From assembly GCA_003435055.1 (NCBI GenBank), contig QUMM01000001.1, positions 124,001-188,000 of the forward strand: a stretch of 64,000 nt of DNA, read 5' to 3'. Below the pieces are notes generated by a model. The model was not told the DNA's origin. It did no database searches and saw only the letters and a program-made list of their open reading frames with translations. The position numbers and the translations under genes are program-made. Positions 45,008 through 54,253 of the stretch are shown in pieces. Positions within the stretch are counted from its first letter, which is position 1. Every line of letters starts with the position of its first letter. This DNA is from Lachnospiraceae bacterium OF09-6 (GTDB taxonomy: Bacteria; Bacillota; Clostridia; Lachnospirales; Lachnospiraceae).

Positions 45008-45036
45008 ATTATACGCAGACATACATACTTCAACAA
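45008..45036 (-). promoter_or_regulatory. Promoter of the methyltransferase gene
   Basis: TTGTTG (45036-45031), 17 bases and TATAAT (45013-45008) on the minus strand, 25 bases before ATG 44982, with the LysR-type palindrome 18 bases upstream. Confidence 0.65.
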
Positions 45037-45054
45037 ATCCAATGCAATTATTTT

Positions 45055-45073
45055 TTATTCCAGTTTGGAATAA
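45055..45073. promoter_or_regulatory. Second TTATTC-N7-GAATAA operator
   Basis: TTATTC-CAGTTTG-GAATAA is a 19-base palindrome (eight-base perfect arms TTATTCCA/TGGAATAA) 18 bases upstream of the methyltransferase -35 box, with the same core and spacing as the site at 42013-42031. Confidence 0.75.
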
Positions 45074-45148
45074 TACCCATCTTTATTTATTATTCTGAAA
45101 ATCGAATTTGATTTTCTGGAACTTCATGTTATTGAATAAAATTAGAGA

Positions 45149-45381
45149 TTAACAAAACAGGACTGGGCATATAAACTTATTACCCAGTCCCAGTCCCAGT
45201 CCCATTTCTATTTTACTTTTTATCGCCTCATGCAACCATTCAATCATTTTTTCTGCATCTGTCCCGCTGATTCAATGTTCTTCCCGCTATCTCCTGACAT
45301 AGGTTTCAAATCTTCGCCCATTCTTTCCATAGGTTCAAAAAAATCAGGTGCCATCTTCTGCGAAGCCCATATAATATCTAC
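45149..45381 (-). pseudogene. Unrecognised coding remnant after selB, frameshifted
   Basis: Directly after the selB stop, in the same frame, 45 sense codons follow: VDIIWASQKMAPDFFEPMER, then MGEDLKPMSGDSGKNIES. A TGA comes after KK. In the next frame the text continues MIEWLHEAIKSKIEMGLGLG to a TAA at 45149. One extra A in the AAAAAA run would join both parts. There is no ribosome site of its own. I read it as a decayed gene end, but SelB read-through at UGA cannot be excluded. The GLGLGLG tail comes from the GGGACT tandem repeat at 45188-45204. Confidence 0.35.
45160..45190 (-). terminator. Probable terminator of the selAB transcript
   Basis: GGACTGGG and CCCAGTCC form an eight-pair stem followed on the minus strand by TGTTTTGTT. 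Additional CCCAGT copies beside the arm could form alternative pairings. Confidence 0.6.
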
Positions 45382-47295
45382 TCAGTATGCCTTCCACTCG
45401 CTCTCTGCCCCTGTATTTCTGGTGATTCTCTGACCATCCGTATATTCCAGTATCAGTTTTGCATTTTTTCGACTGGTCGAGAACAGATCTCGCACTTCTG
45501 AGATAGTAATAACCGGCTGTTGATGAACTACTTCTCGTATTTTCTCTGCTGCCGTTTCCAACAGAGGTTTTACCGTATACGCATCTTCACTTAAACGAAC
45601 AACCTGATCCTCTTCTCGCAGGAGTAAAAGGATATCTTCTGCCATATCCGCATACTCTTTCTCGACATCGGTTTCTGAGAGTTTTACAAACTGATAACCG
45701 GCTTTTTCGAATGCATCCATCAAAAGCTTTCTGCATTCTTCATATCTTGCATCTTTCAAAATCTCAAATTCCGGCAAGTGCAAATACTCGCCGCTGGAAA
45801 TAATACTCTCTTCTGTCTCCCAGTGTTCAAATATTTTAGCCGCAACCACCGGTTTGATTTTTTTCATGTATTTTGTCTGAATCTCGGCCTTTTTTATCCC
45901 ATGACGATATGGAAATTTATGATGATATTTTTTCAGTTCTGCCTTAATCTGATCCTGAAGATATAACTCATCGTCCCGCATCCAGACATAGGTATCCTTT
46001 TTCATTGGGAATACGAAAGCTTCTGATCCATCTTCCAGTTCCGATACGTCCTGACGAATTTCCTCTTCCGACAGGGCAGTTAATTTTGCCAGTTCCGTTA
46101 TGGTAATCAGCGTGTCTCTGTGTGATTTCACATGCATCTGTACCACATCCACAGAAGAACCGGCTTCTTTACGCCGCAGTTCTTCCAATGCCGCTTCTTT
46201 GAATCTTCTCTTGGCCTTTGGATTCGGTTCCAGCACTTCGCCGCCCCCAATGGTCTCCATCGGAGAATAAAAACGAACTACAAATCTGTCTCCTTTTCGA
46301 AGTGCCAGTTCCTGTTCCAGGCGCAGCTGTGCAAAGCATTCTTCTCCTGCTTTTACTTCATCCCGATCCAATAAAATTGCGCGGCAGAGCACTTCACTGG
46401 TTCCGGTAAATAAATGCAGCCGGCTCCGATTCTTTACAATTCGATTACTGTCTTTTAAGATCTTCAGCTTTACATCCAGCAAGGTCGTACCCTTCATGCT
46501 GTTCGGTGATGCCAGTACATCTCCGCGGCTGATATCTTCCTTTTTTATACCAGTCAGATTCACAGCCACACGCTGTCCAGCGCTGCATTCATCTACATTT
46601 TTCCCATGTACCTGGATATTCCGTACTTTGCATGGGGCATTCCATGGGTAAAGCTGCAAAGTATCGTCTTTGCGGATTATGCCGGAAATCAAAGTTCCGG
46701 TGACAATTGTCCCAAATCCCGAAATGGTAAAAACCCGGTCAATCGGAAGTCTTGGAATCGTATGAATCTCTTTTTCCTGCACTTCTGACGTTTCCATTTT
46801 TACAATCTCATCTGTCAGTTCTTGTAATCCTTCTCCTGTTACAGAAGATACTTTTACGACAGGTGCATCCTTTAAAAACGTATCCTGCAGCTGATCCCGC
46901 ACTTCTTCTTCCATCAGTTCCAGCCATTCCGGATCTACCAGATCCATCTTATTCAAAACTACGATGCATTTCTGAATACCCAGAAGATGTAAAATATCCA
47001 TATGCTCCTTCGTCTGAGGCATAATTCCCTCATCCGCAGCGATAACCAGAAGCACCATATCCATACCGCATACTCCGGCCACCATATTATGTATAAACTT
47101 TTCATGTCCCGGCACATCTACAATACCTGCACGATCTCCGTTGGGTAAATCAAAAAAGGCAAACCCCAGGTCAATGGTAATCCCCCGTTCCTGTTCTTCC
47201 TTCCAACGGTCCGTATTGCATCCGGTCAATGCTTTGATTAATGTTGTCTTTCCATGGTCGATATGACCTGCTGTTCCAATGATGATATGTTTCAT
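45382..47295 (-). CDS. selB: Selenocysteine-specific elongation factor SelB
   Basis: A 637-residue GTPase that delivers Sec-tRNA to UGA codons marked by a SECIS. G motifs are GTAGHIDHGKTT, DVPGHEKF and NKMDL. EF-Tu-like domains II/III follow to about residue 340, and the remaining 290 residues are the winged-helix repeats that bind the SECIS hairpin. ATG 47295 overlaps the selA stop by four bases; the upstream frame to 47433 is selA sequence. Its own stop is UGA, followed in frame by 45 more codons. Confidence 0.95.
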   Translation of the reverse strand: MKHIIIGTAGHIDHGKTTLIKALTGCNTDRWKEEQERGITIDLGFAFFDLPNGDRAGIVDVPGHEKFIHNMVAGVCGMDMVLLVIAADEGIMPQTKEHMDILHLLGIQKCIVVLNKMDLVDPEWLELMEEEVRDQLQDTFLKDAPVVKVSSVTGEGLQELTDEIVKMETSEVQEKEIHTIPRLPIDRVFTISGFGTIVTGTLISGIIRKDDTLQLYPWNAPCKVRNIQVHGKNVDECSAGQRVAVNLTGIKKEDISRGDVLASPNSMKGTTLLDVKLKILKDSNRIVKNRSRLHLFTGTSEVLCRAILLDRDEVKAGEECFAQLRLEQELALRKGDRFVVRFYSPMETIGGGEVLEPNPKAKRRFKEAALEELRRKEAGSSVDVVQMHVKSHRDTLITITELAKLTALSEEEIRQDVSELEDGSEAFVFPMKKDTYVWMRDDELYLQDQIKAELKKYHHKFPYRHGIKKAEIQTKYMKKIKPVVAAKIFEHWETEESIISSGEYLHLPEFEILKDARYEECRKLLMDAFEKAGYQFVKLSETDVEKEYADMAEDILLLLREEDQVVRLSEDAYTVKPLLETAAEKIREVVHQQPVITISEVRDLFSTSRKNAKLILEYTDGQRITRNTGAESEWKAY

Positions 47296-48678
47296 AAAAG
47301 CTCCAATTCTTCCACAATCATGTTCATGTCTTCTTTTTCCAGTGTCCGCACATCCAGGATGATCTGATCTTTCTGGCATCTGCATATGACAGGAACCGGA
47401 AGCTGTTCCATCGCATCTATGATATCCTGGCATTTTTTCTGTCTGCTGGTCAGAACCACTCCATATCCCTGAAGGTGTTCCGTCGGAAAAGCACCTCCTC
47501 CAACCTGAGACTCACATGCTTCCACACTGACTTCAAAAGGCAGTTTTTTCTTCTGAAGCATCTGACACAGTGTATTTGCATCCTTTCTGGTATCTTCTGC
47601 TGTCTTTGCAATCATTTTCAGTGCCGGAAGATTTCTTAACGCATTTTCCGGGTTCAAATATTCCCGCAGTGTCAGTTCCAGCGCCGCTGCTGTAAATTTA
47701 TCAATTCGTAACGCTCTCGTCAATGGATGCTTTTTTTAATATATCCATATATTTTTTCTTACCAACGATAATGCCTGCCTGAGGACCTCCAAGCAGTTTA
47801 TCTCCGCTGAAAGATACCAGATCTGCACCTGCCTGAATCATTTCCTGAACCGTTGGCTCATGAGGCAGTCCATATGCTTCCATCGGAAGCAATACACCGC
47901 TTCCCAAATCTGCCAGAACAGGAATTCCATATTTTTTCCCCAACGCAGTCAGCTGATCCATCTCTACCGATTCCGTAAAACCTACTATTTTGTAATTGCT
48001 GGTATGTACTTTTAGAATCATACCGGTCTCTTCGGAAATTGCCTTCTCATAATCTTCCAGATGTGTCTTATTCGTGGTTCCCACTTCTTTCAAAACAGTT
48101 CCACTTTGTTCCATTACATCCGGAATGCGGAATTTTCCTCCGATTTCCACCAGTTCACCGCGGGATACTATGGCCTCTTTTTCTCTGCCGAGGGCACTGA
48201 GCATTAATAATACTGCTGCTGCATTATTATTTACAGCCATCGCCGCCTCTGCGCCGGTCAGTCTGCACAACAACTCATCAAAATGAGAGTACCGCTCTCC
48301 TCTGTGCCCCTCTTCCAGATCATACTCCAGATTCGAATAACCAGACACCATATATAAAAGCTGCCGGATATGCTCTTGGCTGATCGGGGCACGCCCCAGA
48401 TTTGTGTGCAAAATCGTCCCGGTGGCATTGATTACTTTTTTCATATCAGGCTCAGTCAGTTTATCCAATTGCTTTCTGATCCTCTCTTTTAAATACTTCT
48501 CATCTGGCACACTTTCTGTTTTTTCTTCTATAATCTCAGAACGTACCTGTTCCAGAACATTTCGAATCACTTTTTTTAACTGCTCACTTCCAAGCTGTTC
48601 CTGGAACTTATGAATCTTTTCATCTTCCAATAATTCATTCATATTTGGGATACTTCGAAGAATCACCCTTTTATCCAT
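47292..48678 (-). pseudogene. selA: L-seryl-tRNA(Sec) selenium transferase SelA, frameshifted
   Basis: A PLP enzyme converting Ser-tRNA-Sec to Sec-tRNA-Sec. The N-terminal frame from ATG 48678 (GGAG upstream) covers most of the protein, including GTILHTNLGRAP and the PLP-Lys motif SGDKLLGGPQAGIIVG, and ends KKASIDESVTN. The C-terminal part (PLTRALRIDKFTAAALE...) continues in another frame. The T7 run at 47731-47737 would keep frame with six. Removing one base gives 461 residues, the family norm. Polymerase slippage on the A7 of the mRNA could restore some full-length protein. Confidence 0.85.
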
Positions 48679-48764
48679 CTTTTTTCTCCATTTTCTTTTT
48701 TCCTTTGTCTGAATTGGAGGAAACTTTACTTTTCCAATTTCAAAAGTCTTCTCCAATTAAGACA

Positions 48765-48854
48765 AACTGCCGTATCGATACTTTCAGGATGATCTTCCAT
48801 CTGAAATCTTCTCAATGCGGCAGTTATGTACTTTTAGCGTAACTGATCAGTTAC
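48765..48854. other. Hairpins between the Sec formate dehydrogenase and selA
   Basis: AACTGCCG (48765-48772) pairs with CGGCAGTT (48818-48825), enclosing a smaller TTTCAG/CTGAAA stem. Next to it lies the perfect palindrome GTAACTGATCAGTTAC (48839-48854), ten bases after the formate dehydrogenase stop. Neither has a clear T tail on the minus strand, so they are not standard terminators; they may stabilise or process a common transcript. The stretch 48769-48781 is half of a 13-base inverted repeat with 51660-51672. Confidence 0.5.
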
Positions 48855-48863
48855 TTTTTCTTT

Positions 48864-51601
48864 TTATTCGCAGCAACACTCTGAGCATCCTGCGCATTCA
48901 TTTATTTTCTTCACCTTTACAGCACAGACTTTATATTCCGGAGTACTGGAAATAGAGTCCAGAGCATCACTAGTGATCCAGTTGGCACCACCCAGATAAT
49001 GGAATGGCATCCAGCATTCACCCGGATTTGTCTTTTCGGATACACGAGCTTCTGCCTGGATCTCTCCTCTTCTGGAAGCAACAGATACCACTTCTCTGTC
49101 TGAAATACCAAGTTTCTCTGCATCTTCTGTATTGATTTCAATGAAAGAAGTATGAGCGATCTCATTGATCTCCTCTGTCTTATCTGTCATTGCACATGCA
49201 TTGTAATGATACAGAATACGTCCTGTCATCATGATCAGTGGATAATCATCATCTGGCAGTTCCATAGATGGTGTATAAGCTGCCGGACGGAAGTATCCAA
49301 GACCTCTTGCGAACTTGCCTACGTGCATGATCTCTGTTCCAGGATGATCCTTGGAAGTACATGGCCACTGCAATCCTCTTCCTGCCACTTCTTCGCTGTC
49401 CAGTCTTTCATGGCTGATTCCTGCAAAGGATGGTGTCACGGATGCAATCTCATCCATAATCTGTGCAGGAGTAAGATATGGCTGTGGATAGCCCATTCTT
49501 CTCATGATCTCTGTAAAGATCCAGGTATCCGGTTTGGTATTACCTTTGATCTCTACCGCCTTACGCACGCGCTGTACACGACGCTCGGTATTGGTAAAGG
49601 TCCTTCTTTTTCTGCATAAGATCTTCCCGGTAAGATCACGTCTGCAAGCTTTGCAGTCTCTGTCATAAACAGTTCGTCTACAACAAGGAAATCCAGGGAA
49701 GACAGACATTTGATGACATGATGCGTATTCGGATCGGTACGAACCGGATCTTCTCCGAAAATAAACAGTCCTTTGATCTCTCCTGTCACCATCTTCGGGA
49801 AGCAGTCTGTAGCTTTTGTTCCGATCTTCGGATTCAGCTTCACACCCCATGCCTTTTCAAACTTTTCAAGTATACCAGGTTTATCAATATTCTGGTAACC
49901 AGGGAACTGATTCGGTGATGCACCCATATCACAGGCACCCTGTACATTGTTCTGACCACGAATCGGGTTCACACCACATCCGCGTTTTCCAAGCTTTCCG
50001 ACCATCATAGCCATGTTCGCCATGGACATAACGCCTTCTGTACCGGTATGATGTTCCGTAACTCCCAGACAATACATAATCGGTGCACGCTCTGCTGTCG
50101 CATAGATTCTTGCGGCTTTGCGCAGGTCATCTGCATCAATGTTACAGATCTCGGCTACTCGTTCCGGTGTATAATCTTTCACCATTTCCTTCATAGCCTC
50201 AAAGTTCTCTGTACGTTCTTCGATAAACTTCTGGTCAATCAGATTTTCTTCAATAAATATGTGCATCATGCCATTGGCAAATGCCACATTGGTTCCAGGC
50301 TTCAATTTCAGATGAATTTCCGCCTTCTTTGCAATATCAATATCACGCGGATCTACTACAATCAGCCTTGCTCCGCGCTGTACTGCCTGACGCAGCTGCA
50401 TTCCAAGTACCGGATGAGCTTCTTCCGGATTGGATCCTACTAATAAAATAGCATCCGATTCACGGGTGATATCGTAAATCGTATTTGTCATGGCTCCTGA
50501 GCCTAAAGTGGTTGCCAAACCGGCAACAGTAGGAGCGTGTCAAACGCGCGCGCAGTTATCGGTATTGTTGCTTCCAAACACTGTTCTTACCATTTTCTGA
50601 AGCATATAAATGTCTTCATTGGTAGAACGTGAGCAGGCAAAACCGGCCAGCGCGTCACCTCCGTATTGATTTTTCAGTTCTGTGAATTTATTTGCTACCA
50701 GATCCAGAGCGTCATCCCAGGATGCTTCCTCGAATTCTCCGGTCTCGTGATTCTTAATTAATGGCTGACGAATTCTTGTCTTGTGATCTACAAAGTCAAA
50801 AGATCCGCTTCTGCCCTTTACACAAAGTAATCCATGGTTGGATGGTCCATCTGCACCTTCCACATCCACGATCTTTCCATCTTTTACAATCAGATCCATC
50901 TGACATCCTGTTGCACAATGCGGACAGGTTGTACGCACTCTCTTCTGTGCCTGGTAAGGACGATACTTGTTTGTACGTTTCATTACCAATGCACCGGTCG
51001 GACAGGCCTGTACACAGTTTCCACAGGATTCACAGGTTCCGTCTGCCCAAAGCCCTTCTCCATTTCCGATAATAGACTGGAATCCACGTTCCATTGTATC
51101 AATGGCACCGCGTCCTACCAGCTGAGTACAGGTGTTGACACATCTGTGACAGAGAATACAAAGATTTGGATCATAGCGGAAAAACTTATTACTGTCATCG
51201 ATTTCTCCACCGCTTTTTGCACCTTCATAGCTGGTCTCTGATACTCCGTATTCGTAAGCATAATCCTGAAGCTTACAGTTGCCGTTTGCTTCACAGGAGA
51301 AACAATGTACATTATGATCTGATAAGAGCAGATCCAGTGTCATTCTTCTGGATTCTATCACCTTTTCAGACATGGTCAGTACTTCATCGCCTTCTGATAC
51401 CTGAAGCGTACAGGCCGTATCAATTTTTGTTCTGCCGTTGTTTTTTACTTCTACCACACACATACGACAGGAGCCGTCCGGAAGAAGATCCTCTATATAA
51501 CAAAGAGTAGGAATCTTGATTCCGAGCTTTTCTGCCGCATGAAGTATGGTCGTACCTTTTTCGACTTCAACGGGAAAGCCGTCAATTGTTAATCGAACCA
51601 T
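48864..51601 (-). pseudogene. fdhF: Formate dehydrogenase alpha subunit, selenocysteine type, with one frameshift
   Basis: A paralogue of 26045-28750 with the same order: [2Fe-2S] domain, His/Cys cluster, two [4Fe-4S] motifs (LCILCHRCVNTC, CESCGNCVQACP), then the bis-MGD domain. The frame CARV-TGA-HAPTVAG places UGA at codon 354 (50542-50540), exactly where the paralogue has Cys354; a SECIS-like hairpin follows, so it codes Sec. At 49601 one base is missing relative to the paralogue (AAGGTCC against AAGGTACC), switching SYAEKEG out of frame before TFTNTERRVQ. Repaired length is 912 residues. The C terminus adds a Cys-rich tail (CAGCSECCCE). Without repair the last 245 residues of the MopB domain are lost. 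Confidence 0.9.
50502..50533 (-). promoter_or_regulatory. Candidate SECIS hairpin of the Sec formate dehydrogenase
   Basis: Six bases after the UGA, GTTGCC and GGCAAC form a stem with loop GGTTT, extended by CCTA/TAGG around it. The apical loop and distance resemble E. coli fdhF, whose loop begins GGUCU. Confidence 0.75.
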
Positions 51602-51644
51602 ACGTGCCTCCTTCTTTTTTTATAATACTTTAAGGATCATAAGC

Positions 51645-51683
51645 CCTGAAAACACCTCTGTATCGATACGGCGTGTTTTCAGG
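51645..51683 (-). other. Intercistronic hairpin upstream of the Sec formate dehydrogenase
   Basis: CCTGAAAACAC and GTGTTTTCAGG form an 11-pair stem with a 17-base loop containing GTATCGATAC. It lies in the 101-base gap between the NuoF-like gene and the formate dehydrogenase start and has no T tail. A role in mRNA processing or differential stability of the subunits is a reasonable guess. Confidence 0.65.
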
Positions 51684-51702
51684 CCTTTCTGATCCTGGTA
51701 TT

Positions 51703-53571
51703 TTATTTGATTGTAATTGCTCCAAATGAACAGTTATCCATACAGGTACCGCACTTGATACACTTGGTCTGATCAATCTCATGCGGCTCTTTCTTGTTAC
51801 CCGTAATTGCACTGACCGGACAGTTTCTTGCACACTTGGTACATCCCTTACACTTATCCGGATCAATACTGTATATCTTCATAGCCTCGCAGACATGTGC
51901 ACGGCATTTATTTTCCAGAATATGTTCTTCATATTCATGACGGAAGTTCTGCAGAGTACTGATAACAGGGAGCGGAGCACTCTTACCCAGACCGCAAAGG
52001 GAACGAGACTGAATAAATTTCGCTGTCTCTTCCAGCTTATCCAGATCCTCCATCTTTCCTTCCCCTCTGGTGATCTTATTCAGAAGCTCCAGCATACGCT
52101 TGGTACCGATACGGCAAGGTCCACATTTACCACAGGATTCTCTCTGCGTGAATCCCATGAAGAACTTCGCTACGTCTACCATGCAGGTATTCTCATCCAT
52201 AACTACCAGTCCGCCGGAACCGATGATGGCATTAAACTTCTTAACAGAGTCAAAATCCAATGGTTCGTCCAGATGCTTTTCTACCAGACATCCACCGGAT
52301 GGTCCACCGATCTGTACCGCTTTAAATGCTGCACCTTTTTTAATGCCGCCGCCAATATCATAAATAATATGACGAAGCGTCGTTCCCATCGGAACCTCAA
52401 TCAGTCCGGTATTTTCAATGGCACCTGTCAAAGAGAATGTCTTCGTTCCGGTGCTTCCTTCTGTACCAATGGTACGGTACCAGTCTGCTCCGTCCAGAAT
52501 AATACGTGCCACATTCGCATAAGTCTCTACGTTATTCAATACCGTAGGTTTCTCCCACAGACCTTTTTCAACGGTACGAGGTGGTTTTACACGAGGCATA
52601 CCACGTTTACCTTCAATGGATGCTGTCAGAGCGGAACCTTCCCCACATACGAAAGCTCCTGCACCGCGATTGATATGTAAATGGAAATCTATACCGGATC
52701 CCAGAATATTATCACCCAACAAGCCATATGCTTCTGCCTGAGAAATGGCCAGCTTTAATCTTGCAACGGATAACGGATACTCGGCACGTACATAGATATA
52801 ACCATCTTTTGCGCCTACTGCATAAGCAGCGATGATCATACCTTCCATCAGCTTATATGGATCTCCTTCCATAACAGAACCATCCATAAATGCACCCGGG
52901 TCGCCTTCATCACCGTTACATACGACATATTTGACATCGGACTGTATACGGGCTACCTGGCTCCACTTCTTTCCCATTGGGAAACCAGCACCGCCTCGAC
53001 CACGAATACCAGACTTTGTAATCTCTTCTACCACTTCTTCCGGTGTCATCTCAAAAAATGCCTTCACAACACCCTGGAATCCACCTGCTGCAATGTATTC
53101 GTCAATGGATTCTGCATCAATATTACCGCAATGCTCCAGAACAATTCTGGTCTGCTGATTCAGGAAAGGAATATCTTCCGGATGTTCACATGGCTTTTCA
53201 TCATGTTTGTAGAACAGTCTTTCGATCGGCTCTCCCTTTAATACAGTCTTTTCTACAATCTCTTTACAGTCTTCGATCTGTACATGTACATACTGAAGAT
53301 GCTGTGGTTCGATACGAACCAGAGGTCCCAGTTCACAAAGTCCCTGACATCCGGTTTTTGCAATACCGATATGGGGAACATCTTTCTGAGCTACAACTTC
53401 CACTCCCTCCAGATCCGCACAGAGTCTTTTCATCTCTTCATAGATCTTCATAGAACCGGAAGCAACACATCCGGTACCGCAACAGACAAGAATACGGCAG
53501 GTATAGGATTCTATTTTTTCCTGAGCTTCTGTCTGTTTCTTTAACAGATCTTCTTTGCTTGTAATACTCAT
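51703..53571 (-). CDS. NuoF/HydB-like NADH-oxidising subunit of formate dehydrogenase
   Basis: A 622-residue flavin and iron-sulfur subunit that exchanges electrons with NAD(H). An N-terminal thioredoxin-like [2Fe-2S] domain (CCGTGC, CQGLCELGP) precedes the Nuo51 FMN/NADH domain (RGRGGAGFPMGKKW, GDEGDPGAFMD). Then come the [4Fe-4S] motif ESCGKCGPCRIGT and two C-terminal ferredoxin clusters (CKGCTKCARNCP, CIKCGTCMDNC). This build matches HydB/HytB of electron-bifurcating hydrogenases and formate dehydrogenases. Its start overlaps the NuoE-like stop (ATGA). With no hydrogenase gene here, its partner is the formate dehydrogenase downstream; whether ferredoxin is also used cannot be told. Confidence 0.93.
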   Translation of the reverse strand: MSITSKEDLLKKQTEAQEKIESYTCRILVCCGTGCVASGSMKIYEEMKRLCADLEGVEVVAQKDVPHIGIAKTGCQGLCELGPLVRIEPQHLQYVHVQIEDCKEIVEKTVLKGEPIERLFYKHDEKPCEHPEDIPFLNQQTRIVLEHCGNIDAESIDEYIAAGGFQGVVKAFFEMTPEEVVEEITKSGIRGRGGAGFPMGKKWSQVARIQSDVKYVVCNGDEGDPGAFMDGSVMEGDPYKLMEGMIIAAYAVGAKDGYIYVRAEYPLSVARLKLAISQAEAYGLLGDNILGSGIDFHLHINRGAGAFVCGEGSALTASIEGKRGMPRVKPPRTVEKGLWEKPTVLNNVETYANVARIILDGADWYRTIGTEGSTGTKTFSLTGAIENTGLIEVPMGTTLRHIIYDIGGGIKKGAAFKAVQIGGPSGGCLVEKHLDEPLDFDSVKKFNAIIGSGGLVVMDENTCMVDVAKFFMGFTQRESCGKCGPCRIGTKRMLELLNKITRGEGKMEDLDKLEETAKFIQSRSLCGLGKSAPLPVISTLQNFRHEYEEHILENKCRAHVCEAMKIYSIDPDKCKGCTKCARNCPVSAITGNKKEPHEIDQTKCIKCGTCMDNCSFGAITIK

Positions 53572-54050
53572 GCCTTATTCTCCTCTCTCAATTCTCTGAT
53601 TAATTTTACTGCCTTGTCAGGTGTCATCTTCGGATGAACATCCTCATTTACCATCATAGTCGGAGCAAGTCCACATGCACCCAGACAGGATACGGTCTCT
53701 ACTGTAAAGAGCATATCATCTGTAGTGCACTTCTTTCCCTCAAGCCCCAGTTCTTTCATGATTGCATCCTTTACCGGCTGAGATTTACGAACATGACAGG
53801 CTGTACCATCACAGACTTTGATGACATATTTTCCTTTTGCATCAAAAGAAAAGTTCTCATAAAAGGTTGCAACACTGTATGCTCTTGCTCTTGTTACTCC
53901 AATCTTGTCTGCGACATAGTTCAGCAGTTCTCCCGGCAGATAACGGTATTCCGCCTGAATATCCTGCATAATTGGAATCAGGGAAGCGGACTTTGGACCA
54001 TACAGGGCAATGATCTCATCTGCCTTTTCATAGTATGACTGGTCTAACAT
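53568..54050 (-). CDS. NuoE/HydC-like [2Fe-2S] subunit
   Basis: A 160-residue thioredoxin-fold protein with the four cluster cysteines in VCDGTACHVR and SCLGACGLAP and the N-terminal helical part IPIMQDIQAEYRYLP. ATG 54050 follows AGGAGG by eight bases; the ATG at 54101 is in the leader. It is first in the NuoE-NuoF-formate dehydrogenase operon and completes a NAD-linked trimer. Confidence 0.93.
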   Translation of the reverse strand: MLDQSYYEKADEIIALYGPKSASLIPIMQDIQAEYRYLPGELLNYVADKIGVTRARAYSVATFYENFSFDAKGKYVIKVCDGTACHVRKSQPVKDAIMKELGLEGKKCTTDDMLFTVETVSCLGACGLAPTMMVNEDVHPKMTPDKAVKLIRELREENKA

Positions 54051-54092
54051 TCTTTTACCTCCTTTTGTTGTTCTTTTACCGCATTTTTCTAT

Positions 54093-54121
54093 ATTATACA
54101 TGATTTTTTTTTTCTGAGCAA
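54093..54121 (-). promoter_or_regulatory. Promoter of the NuoE-NuoF-FDH operon
   Basis: TTGCTC (54121-54116), a 17-base spacer containing ten A, and TATAAT (54098-54093) on the minus strand, about 45 bases before the NuoE start. Confidence 0.7.
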
Positions 54122-54216
54122 TACTTCATGTCATTTTTTAACAATTTGTCACGGTTTCTTTGTCTGTTTTTTGTTATTTTTGCAAAACAAGTCGGTTCTT
54201 CCGCACTAACCAAAAA

Positions 54217-54243
54217 CAGCTTTCCACATATCGTGAAAAGCTG
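54217..54243 (-). terminator. Terminator of the GH3-GtrA operon
   Basis: CAGCTTTTCAC and GTGGAAAGCTG pair with one mismatch around a five-base loop, followed by TTTTTGG on the minus strand, just after the GtrA-like stop. Confidence 0.8.
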
Positions 54244-54253
54244 CTTCATCTTT

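Noticed and set aside
45186..45208. CCCAGT short tandem repeat as a phase-variation tract
   Set aside because: Only three to four units lie downstream of selB, outside any intact gene or promoter; it more likely belongs to the terminator hairpin.
49590..49612. Programmed ribosomal frameshift in the Sec formate dehydrogenase
   Set aside because: There is no slippery heptamer, and the paralogue has the same local sequence with one extra base and no frameshift; a simple deletion is more likely.
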